From Brevibacillus borstelensis (GTDB taxonomy: Bacteria > Bacillota > Bacilli > Brevibacillales > Brevibacillaceae), in contig NZ_RHHO01000001.1 in assembly GCF_003710865.1 (NCBI RefSeq), forward strand, positions 1 to 64,000: 64,000 bases of DNA. Direction: 5' to 3'. Of the stretch, positions 26,801 to 33,619 are shown piece after piece. Position 1 is the first letter of the stretch, and every line of letters begins with the position of its first letter. A program made the position numbers and the translations under genes. The notes beneath the pieces are model-generated. The model was given only the letters and a program-made list of their open reading frames with translations, was not told where the DNA came from and made no database searches.

Positions 26801-28035
26801 TGGACAAATCAGGAAGGTTTGCGGCGAAAGCGGACATACGGGTGGAGAACCTCTCCAAAGATAACTGGGATCAGCTGGTGTTTTACTTTATCCCCAACGT
26901 TTTTACGAAACAAAACAAGCCTGAAGCGGTGAAGGGCACTGCCGATGTGAACATTGACAAGGTCGAGCTGGATCAAAAGCAGGCGGCATACCAGCTTTCC
27001 TCCGATACACTGGCGATCCCGCTGGATAAGAAAATGGCTCCGGGCGAAGTCAGGACGGTGCACGTATCGTACTCGTTTACTGTGCCGGAAGAAGGACTGC
27101 GCTTCGACAAAATGGGGCAGCGCTATTTTCTGGCCCAGGCTTATCCGATGCTCGCCACGTACCGCAATGGCTGGAACAAGCAAGAGTACCGGATCAACGG
27201 GGAGTCTTATCATACAGGCTACTCCGACTTCACCGTTTCCTACGAACTGCCGCCCGGCTATCAGTTCGTCAGCTCCTCGGACGAAGACCCGGCGGAAGCG
27301 CGGCAAAGCGGCGAGGTTGCCATTTCACGCGTCCGGGAAGCATTTGCTGCCGTGGTCAAAGATGTCACGTCCATTTCGGAAACGGTAGATGGCATACAGA
27401 TACGCGTCATCGGCGAGGAGGCAAATCGGCAGAAAATGGAGGAAGCCCTGCGGACAGCGGCGGAAGCGGTTCCGTTTTTCTCAGAGAAAATCGGCAAGTA
27501 CCCGCACAAGCAGCTGGACATTCTGCTCGATGGCAGGGTGGATATGGAGTATCCCGGAGTGGTCGCGGTAGCCGCGAACAAGACCGGCTCGTCGCTGGAG
27601 CATACCGTCGTCCACGAGATCGGGCACCAGTGGTTCTACGGCATGATCGCCAATGACGCCTATCATGACAGATGGCTGGATGAAGGCTTGACCGAGCTGG
27701 CTTCCGCGATGTTTTTCCTCGACTACCGGAAGCAATCGGAGGAGGAAGTGTTTGCCGGCATCAAACAAGCTGCCCGAACTGCCATTGATAAACCGTCAAA
27801 TTTGCCGCTCGACCAATACGAAGGCGAAACCTATGCTTATTTCTACTCCGTGCCGCCCCTGCGTCTATGGGAGCTGATCTCCACCTATGGCACTGCAGAG
27901 GACGGCTGGCGTTTTCTGAAGGCCTACTGCGAGCGGTATTCCTACCAAGAGGTGGATACAAAGGAGTTTGTCCGGTTCGCCACAGCGTATTTTCCGGTGA
28001 CGGAGACGTATTTTGCGGAGTGGCTCAAGCTTTGA
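23833..28035 (+). CDS. ABC permease fused to an M1 metallopeptidase domain
   Basis: A 1400-residue protein. Residues 17-37 are a membrane segment, about 40-560 an extracytoplasmic MacB-PCD-like domain, then FtsX-type membrane bundles near 568-685 and 715-870 and a further segment near 895-915. After a Pro/Gly/Gln linker (about 917-965) comes a complete M1 peptidase domain with MEYPGVV, zinc ligands His1261 and His1265 (HEIGH) and Glu1284 (WLDEGLTE). The peptidase part resembles the two exported M1 proteins at 11961-15492. By topology the peptidase should sit outside the membrane. It is the partner of the ATPase four bases upstream. I know of no characterised example; the substrate is unknown. 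Confidence 0.88.
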   Translation: MIRYIWKNWWRHPERFLLLLVGMLIISSTLSYFVGVTESNNGTTQEILQKRWKAAYHIVVRPEGTRSVTEQDQLLEPNYLNGLYGGISLDDYAWIKSLPDVEVAAPLAPIGYSGTTFTYGKVIEKPKEPGIYRHVMVTYSNDGVHVIPSVERTRYYTNGLWSMPGDEEETRRLYGVESWILDLWGFFNQLLVGIDPVEEARLVGLDQAVMPIGESRYFTEKDKAETDDAGEGQKVTKLPILMSNRIDADFSFVSRYERLKLPFSTREEADQTMKEVASKGGASYLDQLETEGEPIEYAFGSKEAHALLFASLSGVDIQTGKPFLRYQNNNRWAYMSNTLNDKPGPLAFEKTASPYPERWNYAYGVKAVKPEIPKDIQEFYGYMPDDFRYSFRPFRFVDNWNWSHLIEPYWVGFYDPEKLAISKDPIDELPMETYRPAEARLVLDKDGRPVNPPVSVRPSLNPFGLLTNPPLMLTTIDAAAQLMGDKPIASIRIKVKGVEGVSEASQQKLEEVAREIEQRTGLIADITLGSSPQPVLVHVPANGSYPAMGWIEQFFVKLGSVFTLFREVSLGFSGIMGIVMLMAVTYVFATNLVTLYARTNEFGLWLAVGWRPGHVAGILFLEACLLGGIVTLISWAIVGMIVLQQGANVPLERVIGIGLCGIVIYVLAAIPAAFFVSRVSPLVLMRTGELKPGSRRLIRVQSSFSLALGQLLLRFRRSLLSVFAIAVPTGLLVFFGFVTFRLQGMMYTSWLGQYVAVEIGQEHYVAMVLALVIAVLTTAEIIWQNVMDRKAELLLLKAMGWRNGAIFRLILSEGLLCGLLAAIGGIGLGVLVIAMLYRQFPAEDMWLLLSAGLIPVLVGLLGAIFPAVMAVRFRPAEGLRGSQKNRRRTERVLRAMMAVLLIGCVAGATISAIRLWQASSTEQGAEPGQAPGEQPVPSANPDPAQGGSNQGKEGTGTPPKQEKAAGDLTGFAPEPVPEGSKASYQLFFRMDKSGRFAAKADIRVENLSKDNWDQLVFYFIPNVFTKQNKPEAVKGTADVNIDKVELDQKQAAYQLSSDTLAIPLDKKMAPGEVRTVHVSYSFTVPEEGLRFDKMGQRYFLAQAYPMLATYRNGWNKQEYRINGESYHTGYSDFTVSYELPPGYQFVSSSDEDPAEARQSGEVAISRVREAFAAVVKDVTSISETVDGIQIRVIGEEANRQKMEEALRTAAEAVPFFSEKIGKYPHKQLDILLDGRVDMEYPGVVAVAANKTGSSLEHTVVHEIGHQWFYGMIANDAYHDRWLDEGLTELASAMFFLDYRKQSEEEVFAGIKQAARTAIDKPSNLPLDQYEGETYAYFYSVPPLRLWELISTYGTAEDGWRFLKAYCERYSYQEVDTKEFVRFATAYFPVTETYFAEWLKL

Positions 28036-28082
28036 GAAGGTTGTCTTAAGGCAATGTGAAGGAATAAAAGAAAAATATAAAC

Positions 28083-28172
28083 ACCCCCGGCAAATGTCGG
28101 GGGTAATGTTGACGTTAATACCAGTATGCTTTGCAATTGTTGGAGGTGTCTTTGGTACCAAGGGACACCTCC
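28083..28172 (+). terminator. Two hairpins after the ABC-M1 operon
   Basis: ACCCCCG/CGGGGGT (28083-28104) and GGAGGTGTC/GACACCTCC (28142-28172, followed by CCTTTGCTTT). The second is the better terminator. No gene is visible from 28036 to 28240. Confidence 0.6.
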
Positions 28173-28240
28173 TTTGCTTTACATTCTGGCGTTGCTATGA
28201 CAGCTCAAAAAATTGGTTGCAGGCACTAATCTGTATTGTT

Positions 28241-28747
28241 CTAAAAGGGTGCCTCTTCTACAACAAACCAGTTATCTTTGCCTAGTATCTGTAAAATCGG
28301 CTCAATAGACTCTTCTGTAAATTCCTCCAGATTCAACTCCTTCACTACTTCAAAGGGCTTGACATAGAATCGGCCATTCTCATCTTGAACGTATGCTAGG
28401 TATTTTCTATCTACTACCTGTTTGCCAATTTGATATTCGAAGTCATACCATCCAATCTTCTTAATCTTTTGAGTAAGAGTAGTAATTTCTGTGGCTGTTT
28501 CCAACCATTGGAGCATACTTTTTTTCTCATTTTCTTCAAACCATATCGCGGCTAATTCCGGCTGGGCTTTTATAGAGTCTGAATTGTAAATATGCTCCTG
28601 TATGGCGTGTAAGTTTGTCCCCGGAAATTGACTTGCCAAGGATTGGGCGGGTGTCTCTTGTGGGGCATTATTTGGTGTAGTTTCTTGGGAAGTGCAGCCC
28701 GATAGGAACAGTACGAATATGAAAATTAGCAAGAGCTTACTTTTCAC
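28241..28747 (-). CDS. Small lipoprotein, unknown function
   Basis: A 168-residue lipoprotein with signal peptide MKSKLLLIFIFVLFLSGC, the lipobox Cys at 18. I place the start at GTG 28747, since GGGAGG lies just upstream and the earlier ATG overlaps that site. The mature part is acidic and lacks a family motif I recognise. It lies in an AT-rich patch with the gene upstream of it (28811-29995), apparently co-oriented but separated by a terminator-like hairpin. Confidence 0.78.
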   Translation of the reverse strand: MKSKLLLIFIFVLFLSGCTSQETTPNNAPQETPAQSLASQFPGTNLHAIQEHIYNSDSIKAQPELAAIWFEENEKKSMLQWLETATEITTLTQKIKKIGWYDFEYQIGKQVVDRKYLAYVQDENGRFYVKPFEVVKELNLEEFTEESIEPILQILGKDNWFVVEEAPF

Positions 28748-28769
28748 AGATATTACCTCCCTCATATTG

Positions 28770-28797
28770 AAAACACCCCTCGCTTATAGCGAAGGGC
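28770..28797 (-). terminator. Terminator between the two minus-strand genes
   Basis: Read on the minus strand: CCCTTCGC/GCGAGGGG stem followed by TGTTTTC. It separates 28811-29995 from the lipoprotein gene. Confidence 0.55.
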
Positions 28798-28810
28798 ATG
28801 CCTTATTAAC

Positions 28811-29995
28811 TCAATCCCAGTCTGCTCCCCAATATGATTTGAAGAGACTCTGGAACAAATAGTTTCCTCCTTTAATATTTGGAAGTTGCTTAATATCCAG
28901 GGTATGAGGCGTGTATTTATAGAGAGCCCATGTTCCATAATTTTTAACCCAGATGTAGTTTTTATAAGTGACACCATTGGAGGTTTTGGTGCTTCCGTAA
29001 TTGATGTTTTCAAACAGAACGGGGTAACTACCGCCTGGAGATTGATACCACAAATCCTTAAACAGTTTTGTTCCTTTATCGATCTGAACATCAAAACCGC
29101 TGGTTCCCTTCAAATCTCCACCATCCGTGGCACCGTACCCCATCGCGTAGTAAAAACGGCGAGACGAGTATGGTTCGCTTCCGGGCTTTGCGGAAACAAG
29201 GCTTTGCTCTTTTTGGAGGGTGACAATAACCACTTTCGGATTCATTCTGTGTGTTTGCGCAGCGTCGTAGATAGCTTTGGATGGAAGGATGGTTTTGTTG
29301 GTATTATAAACTTTTCCGTTGGAATCTTTCCTCCAAATTTGCACAGGATCCTTCAAAATGGAACCCTTCTCTTCAAAAAACGACTGAATCTCCCTTTCTG
29401 TCATAGAGTTATGGTTGATAAATTTGTCTGATGCACCTGATGAGCAGGGGCAAGAACCAGGAACTAGGTTGTTCATAAGGACTCCATTCACAAAATAATC
29501 TTCGTAGGTGGTTTTACTTTCGATATGTAAGGAGTCTTCATCGTTTGGTTTGTTTTCCAGATTGATCTGGTTGTCCAATTTTTCTTTCTCACGGTCTTCG
29601 TAATCGAGGGTTGTAAATTCCGGAAAATTATAATCGCTCTGAGAAAGACTATGAGTAAAAAGTTCCTTTCCGTTTTCATACTCGGTTATTTCGACGAAGT
29701 TGTCCCGCTTTTTGTATCTTTGTGTTCTCCCTTTGTTATCCACGGATTCAGTCATGATCCCGTTTTGATAATGATAAGTCACTTCAAGCCCATCGGCATG
29801 AAACTCTTTTTCGATTTTTCCGTCTTCATCGTAAAGCATAATATTTACGCTTTGTTTCGTTGCGAATTGTGGGAGATCCTCAAATGTTGAGGGGGTATCT
29901 TTGGCTAGAATCGGTGTACTGCTAAACAAGGAGCTTGCGGAAAGGCCCACTGCTAGTAAAGAGAGTAACGATGCTTTCAAAAAGTTATTTCTCAT
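28811..29995 (-). CDS. Secreted protein with lysozyme-like C-terminal domain
   Basis: A 394-residue protein with a Sec signal peptide (about 1-31, ending PILAKD). The N-terminal half has YD-type antitoxin-like strands (YHYQNGIMTESVDNKGR). The C-terminal half (about 190-394) contains a segment of the type NPKVVIVTLQKEQSL followed by YYAMGYG. I associate this with predicted lysozyme-like peptidoglycan hydrolases in which the Glu of QKEQ would be catalytic; this is memory-based. The ATG at 29995 has GAAAGGATGG upstream. The gene is clearly more AT-rich than its surroundings, suggesting transfer. Confidence 0.72.
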   Translation of the reverse strand: MRNNFLKASLLSLLAVGLSASSLFSSTPILAKDTPSTFEDLPQFATKQSVNIMLYDEDGKIEKEFHADGLEVTYHYQNGIMTESVDNKGRTQRYKKRDNFVEITEYENGKELFTHSLSQSDYNFPEFTTLDYEDREKEKLDNQINLENKPNDEDSLHIESKTTYEDYFVNGVLMNNLVPGSCPCSSGASDKFINHNSMTEREIQSFFEEKGSILKDPVQIWRKDSNGKVYNTNKTILPSKAIYDAAQTHRMNPKVVIVTLQKEQSLVSAKPGSEPYSSRRFYYAMGYGATDGGDLKGTSGFDVQIDKGTKLFKDLWYQSPGGSYPVLFENINYGSTKTSNGVTYKNYIWVKNYGTWALYKYTPHTLDIKQLPNIKGGNYLFQSLFKSYWGADWD

Positions 29996-30209
29996 TAGTA
30001 CCATCCTTTCAAATATTTTACAAAAATAAATTAACATATTTGCATCATAAAAGAATGTCGCTTTTTGTCATTCACACAGATTTCACGTTTGCGTTTTTAA
30101 GCTTCCTCAGCTTAACAGTGATTTCTTTAAGCCCCATGCAAGCGAGTGTCCAAGGAGAATCCCAGTTTGTGAAGTGGAATAACTCTCCGGCCTTCAACGC
30201 AGCTCCCAC

Positions 30210-30274
30210 CTTACAAAACTGTAAGGAAGATGAAATGTAACTCGATGGTTCCAATCTCCCGGGCCTTTTACAAT
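30210..30274 (+). promoter_or_regulatory. BceR-like box and promoter before the ECF sigma gene
   Basis: Perfect inverted repeat CTTACA-AAAC-TGTAAG (30210-30225), which fits the TNACA-N4-TGTAA motif I recall for BceR-type regulators. A candidate -10, TACAAT, starts at 30269, 58 bases after the box TTACA. The bceA-like gene shows the same spacing (32721 to 32779). The rest of 29996-30332 is AT-rich and empty. Confidence 0.6.
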
Positions 30275-30332
30275 AAAGACAATTCATACGAACCTTCATA
30301 CAGGAAAAAACGAACATACGGGAGCAAGGACC

Positions 30333-30845
30333 ATGAATACTGTGAGAAAACTTGAGTCAACCGACCACGGGCACATATATGAAGAATATTCGGCGAAAAT
30401 TTACCGCTATTTCCGCTACCGCGTTCGCAATGTTTGGGACGTGGAGGACTTGACGACGACTGTGTTTGTCAAGGTGTACTCCAAGCTCGACCAGTACGAC
30501 GGACGCCATCCTTTCGGGGCATGGATTTTCCGGATCGCCCACAATACATTGATCGACTACCTGCGCAAAAAACGGGAATATCCGGCGGACCAAGAGGTGT
30601 TCTCCAGCCTGGTCACAAGCGAAAAGCTGCCGGAGGAACGGGTATTGAACCAAGAGTCTCATGAAGACCTGTGGAAAAACGTTAAGACGCTGACAGCCGA
30701 CCAGCGAAATGTAATTTCACTTCGGTACCTGGCCGATTTGAGGATGAACGAAATTGCCGAGATTCTCGGAAAGACGGAAGCGTCAGTAAAAATTCTGCAT
30801 TTCCGCGGGATCAAAAAGCTGCAAAAAATGATGTCTCGTGTATGA
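30333..30845 (+). CDS. ECF-type RNA polymerase sigma factor
   Basis: A 170-residue sigma-70 family factor with region 2 at about 15-80 (DVEDLTTTVFVKVYSKLDQYD, then FGAWIFRIAHNTLIDYLRKKR) and region 4 at about 110-168 (LTADQRNVISLRYLADLRMNEIAEILGKTEASVK). No anti-sigma gene is adjacent; instead it sits just upstream of a Bce-type two-component module and carries a BceR-like box in its upstream region. It is probably a cell-envelope stress sigma factor. A terminator follows directly. Confidence 0.92.
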   Translation: MNTVRKLESTDHGHIYEEYSAKIYRYFRYRVRNVWDVEDLTTTVFVKVYSKLDQYDGRHPFGAWIFRIAHNTLIDYLRKKREYPADQEVFSSLVTSEKLPEERVLNQESHEDLWKNVKTLTADQRNVISLRYLADLRMNEIAEILGKTEASVKILHFRGIKKLQKMMSRV

Positions 30846-30870
30846 GAGAACGGGAGGCAGCATAGAAAAA

Positions 30871-30903
30871 ACGGGATGGATCACAGGATCTGTCCCGTTT
30901 TTT
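30871..30903 (+). terminator. Terminator after the ECF sigma gene
   Basis: Stem ACGGGAT/GTCCCGT with flanking A and T tracts, seven T residues after the stem. Confidence 0.88.
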
Positions 30904-31038
30904 GGAGTTTTTTAAAAAAGGCTGGGATCGGATGGGAGTCGATTCTCGCAACCCATACAGTTGGCTTCGTTCATTGGGGGCTCATCCGATTTTTTGGTAT
31001 AGTAAAAATAGAGATGACGGAAGTGAGGCGGATGATCA

Positions 31039-31737
31039 ATGTCGACAATCATGATCGTGGAAGACGATCCGAAGATTAACCAGCTGCTTCAAGGGCAGTT
31101 GGAAAAATACGGGTACCAAACGATAAACGTGGACCATTTTGACCGGGTGATGGATGTATTTTCCCAGGGCCAGCCTGATTTGGTCCTGCTGGATGTCAAT
31201 TTGCCCAAGTTTGACGGGTTTTACTGGTGCCGCCAGATTCGCCAGGTGTCGAACTGTCCGATCCTGTTCATTTCCGCGCGGGAAAGCAAGATGGATCAGG
31301 TGATGGCATTGGAGAATGGAGCGGACGACTACATTACCAAGCCGTTTGATTACGATGTCGTACTGGCGAAGATTCGCAGTCAGCTGCGGCGCGCTTACGG
31401 GATGTACGCTCCCCAGGAAACGGAGCGAACCGTTGAGGTAGCAGGCTTGCGGCTGTTTTTGGAGCGGATGGAATTGATGATGGGGGACGAAAAAGTAGAG
31501 CTGAGCAAAAAGGAAGCACTGCTTCTGGAGGCGCTGCTCAATCAATATCCCCGGGTGGTCAGCCGCGAGCGCCTGTTGGAAAAGCTGTGGGATGAGCAGT
31601 TCGTCGATGAAAATACGCTCAACGTCTACATCACGCGTGTGCGCGGCAAGCTGAAGGAGCTGGGGCTGGACGGGGCGATTGAAACTGTCCGCGGCTCCGG
31701 GTACCGCCTGAAGGTCACGTGGGAGGATGCGGAATGA
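31039..31737 (+). CDS. Response regulator, BceR-like (OmpR family)
   Basis: A 232-residue two-component regulator: receiver domain with phosphorylation site Asp52 (LVLLDVNLPKFDG) and a winged-helix DNA-binding domain (about 130-230, ending GSGYRLKV). It is encoded with a BceS-like kinase (ATGA overlap) and a BceAB-like transporter, the classic module that senses and resists peptide antibiotics such as bacitracin. It probably binds the TTACA-N4-TGTAA-like boxes at 30211, 32721 and 39822. Confidence 0.93.
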   Translation: MSTIMIVEDDPKINQLLQGQLEKYGYQTINVDHFDRVMDVFSQGQPDLVLLDVNLPKFDGFYWCRQIRQVSNCPILFISARESKMDQVMALENGADDYITKPFDYDVVLAKIRSQLRRAYGMYAPQETERTVEVAGLRLFLERMELMMGDEKVELSKKEALLLEALLNQYPRVVSRERLLEKLWDEQFVDENTLNVYITRVRGKLKELGLDGAIETVRGSGYRLKVTWEDAE

Positions 31738-32750
31738 AGCTGTTCTTGCGCGACCAATGGGCATTTCTGGCGATGTTTTTCATTCAGCTCTTCCTCTTGA
31801 TCCTGATTTTCGGCCTGGACGGCTACTGGAATCCTTCTTTGATCAGCTATGCGATTTTCCTGTGCGTTTTTTTCGCCGGGTGCTTTTTAGTGATCCGCTA
31901 TCTGGCCAACCGGTACGTATACAAGCGGCTGAGCACGCCAATTCGAAACCTCGAGGAACTGACGCTGACGCATGGCAATGCTCCGCTCGGACAGGCGATG
32001 GATCAAACGTTCCAAAACCAGTACCGGCTCTTCAAAGAGCAGCTCCATACGTATGAGACCAAGCAGCGGGACCATACGACCTTTATCCAGCAGTGGGTCC
32101 ATCAGATGAAAACCCCGATTTCTGTCATTCACCTCCTGCTGCAGGACGATGACGATCCGCGGATTGAAAGCGTGCGTGAAGAAGTGGACAGGATCAAAAG
32201 GGGGCTGGAGACGGTTCTGTACAGCGCCAGGTTGGACCGTTTTGAGCAGGATTACCTGATCGAGCCGGTGTCTCTCAGAAAGCTGGCGCAAAGCGTTGTG
32301 TCGGAGAACAAGCGGCTGTTTATACGCAATCAGGTGTATCCCGAGCTGGCTGTAGATGAACACTTGGTGGTAGAGTCGGATGAAAAATGGCTCTCCTTTG
32401 TGCTAAACCAGCTGTTGACGAATGCAGTGCGCTACTCGGACAAAAAGGGCAGCAAGGTGACGATCCGCTCGTATACCAGGGGACAGCTTGCAGTCCTGGA
32501 GGTAGAGGACAGCGGTATCGGCATTCCGCCGGAGGATATCCAGCGCGTGTATCAACCGTACTTCACCGGAGAAAACGGCCGCAAGTACGCGGAGTCGACC
32601 GGTATGGGGCTTTACTTGGTGAAGGAGATCTGCGGACGCCTTCATCATTCCGTAGAGCTGGAGTCGGAGGTTGGTGTGGGAACAAAAGTCCGCATCGTCT
32701 TTTCGGCTGTTGTGCCAACCTTACAAGAACGTAAGCTGGATGAAAGCTAA
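31734..32750 (+). CDS. Intramembrane-sensing histidine kinase, BceS-like
   Basis: A 338-residue kinase with two membrane segments (about 10-28 and 37-57) joined by only about eight residues, typical of BceS-type kinases that sense through their transporter rather than through a ligand domain. The phosphoacceptor is His123 (QWVHQMKTP). The ATPase domain has N, G1 and G2 boxes (NQLLTNAVRY, DSGIGIP, STGMGLYLV). It overlaps the regulator gene by four bases with GGGAGG upstream. A BceR-like box lies inside its 3' end. Confidence 0.92.
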   Translation: MKLFLRDQWAFLAMFFIQLFLLILIFGLDGYWNPSLISYAIFLCVFFAGCFLVIRYLANRYVYKRLSTPIRNLEELTLTHGNAPLGQAMDQTFQNQYRLFKEQLHTYETKQRDHTTFIQQWVHQMKTPISVIHLLLQDDDDPRIESVREEVDRIKRGLETVLYSARLDRFEQDYLIEPVSLRKLAQSVVSENKRLFIRNQVYPELAVDEHLVVESDEKWLSFVLNQLLTNAVRYSDKKGSKVTIRSYTRGQLAVLEVEDSGIGIPPEDIQRVYQPYFTGENGRKYAESTGMGLYLVKEICGRLHHSVELESEVGVGTKVRIVFSAVVPTLQERKLDES

Positions 32751-32784
32751 TTCGATGGATGAACATGCGCGCTTTCCGTATAGT
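32721..32784 (+). promoter_or_regulatory. BceR-like box and promoter of the bceAB-like genes
   Basis: CTTACA-AGAA-CGTAAG (32720-32735) differs from the motif at one core base. TATAGT begins at 32779, 58 bases from the TTACA, with no good -35 hexamer, as expected for an activated promoter. Confidence 0.6.
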
Positions 32785-32848
32785 GGTAAGCAGTAAAGGA
32801 TGCTACCTAATCTATAAGATCAGGCATGAAATGAAAGGAGAAGCGCAC

Positions 32849-33619
32849 ATGGATATGCTGCATGTAAAGCGCCTCAGCAAAATATACGGCGGCAGGGTCA
32901 CGTATCGGGCGTTGACCGACATCGACTTTACAATTAAAAAAGGGGAGTTCGTCGGCATCATGGGTCCGTCCGGAAGCGGGAAAACCACGCTTCTGAACAT
33001 GATTTCGACGATTGACTCCCCGACGTCGGGCGAGGTGCTGCTCAATGGCACCAATCCGCATGAATTGAAACGGAACCAGCTCGCCTTGTTCCGCAGAAGA
33101 GAGCTGGGATTTGTCTTTCAGGACTTCAATCTGCTCGATACGCTGACAGTTGGCGAAAACATCGTGCTGCCGCTGACCCTCGACGGCAAAAGCGTCGCTG
33201 AAATGGACGAAAAGCTTCAGACCGTCGCGGAAAAGCTCGGGATCGTGGACATTCTGGAAAAGCGGACGTACGAAATATCGGGAGGCCAGCGTCAGCGGAC
33301 AGCCATCGCCCGGGCGATTATTCATACGCCCTCCCTCCTGCTGGCTGACGAGCCGACCGGCAACCTAGACTCCAAAGCATCCCGCAACGTGATGGAAACA
33401 TTGGAGACGATCAACAAAAACGACGGCACGACGATGATGATGGTCACGCATGACCCGCTTGCGGCCAGCTATTGCCACCGCGTCATCTTTATCAAGGACG
33501 GCCAGCTACACAACGAGATGTATCGCGGAGAAAGCAGACAGGCATTCTTCCAGAAAATCATCGATGCGCTGTCGCTTCTGGGAGGGAATACGCATGACCT
33601 TTCGTCAATTCGCGTTTAA
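32849..33619 (+). CDS. ABC transporter ATPase, BceA-like
   Basis: A 256-residue ATPase with Walker A GPSGSGKTT near 43-51, signature ISGGQRQRTAIARA and Walker [13 protein letters not shown]. It powers the Bce-type permease encoded next, which frees cell-wall targets from peptide antibiotics in studied systems and also signals to the kinase. I take the ATG at 32849 (AAAGGAGAA upstream) rather than a longer frame from 32759. It overlaps the permease gene by 26 bases. Confidence 0.93.
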   Translation: MDMLHVKRLSKIYGGRVTYRALTDIDFTIKKGEFVGIMGPSGSGKTTLLNMISTIDSPTSGEVLLNGTNPHELKRNQLALFRRRELGFVFQDFNLLDTLTVGENIVLPLTLDGKSVAEMDEKLQTVAEKLGIVDILEKRTYEISGGQRQRTAIARAIIHTPSLLLADEPTGNLDSKASRNVMETLETINKNDGTTMMMVTHDPLAASYCHRVIFIKDGQLHNEMYRGESRQAFFQKIIDALSLLGGNTHDLSSIRV

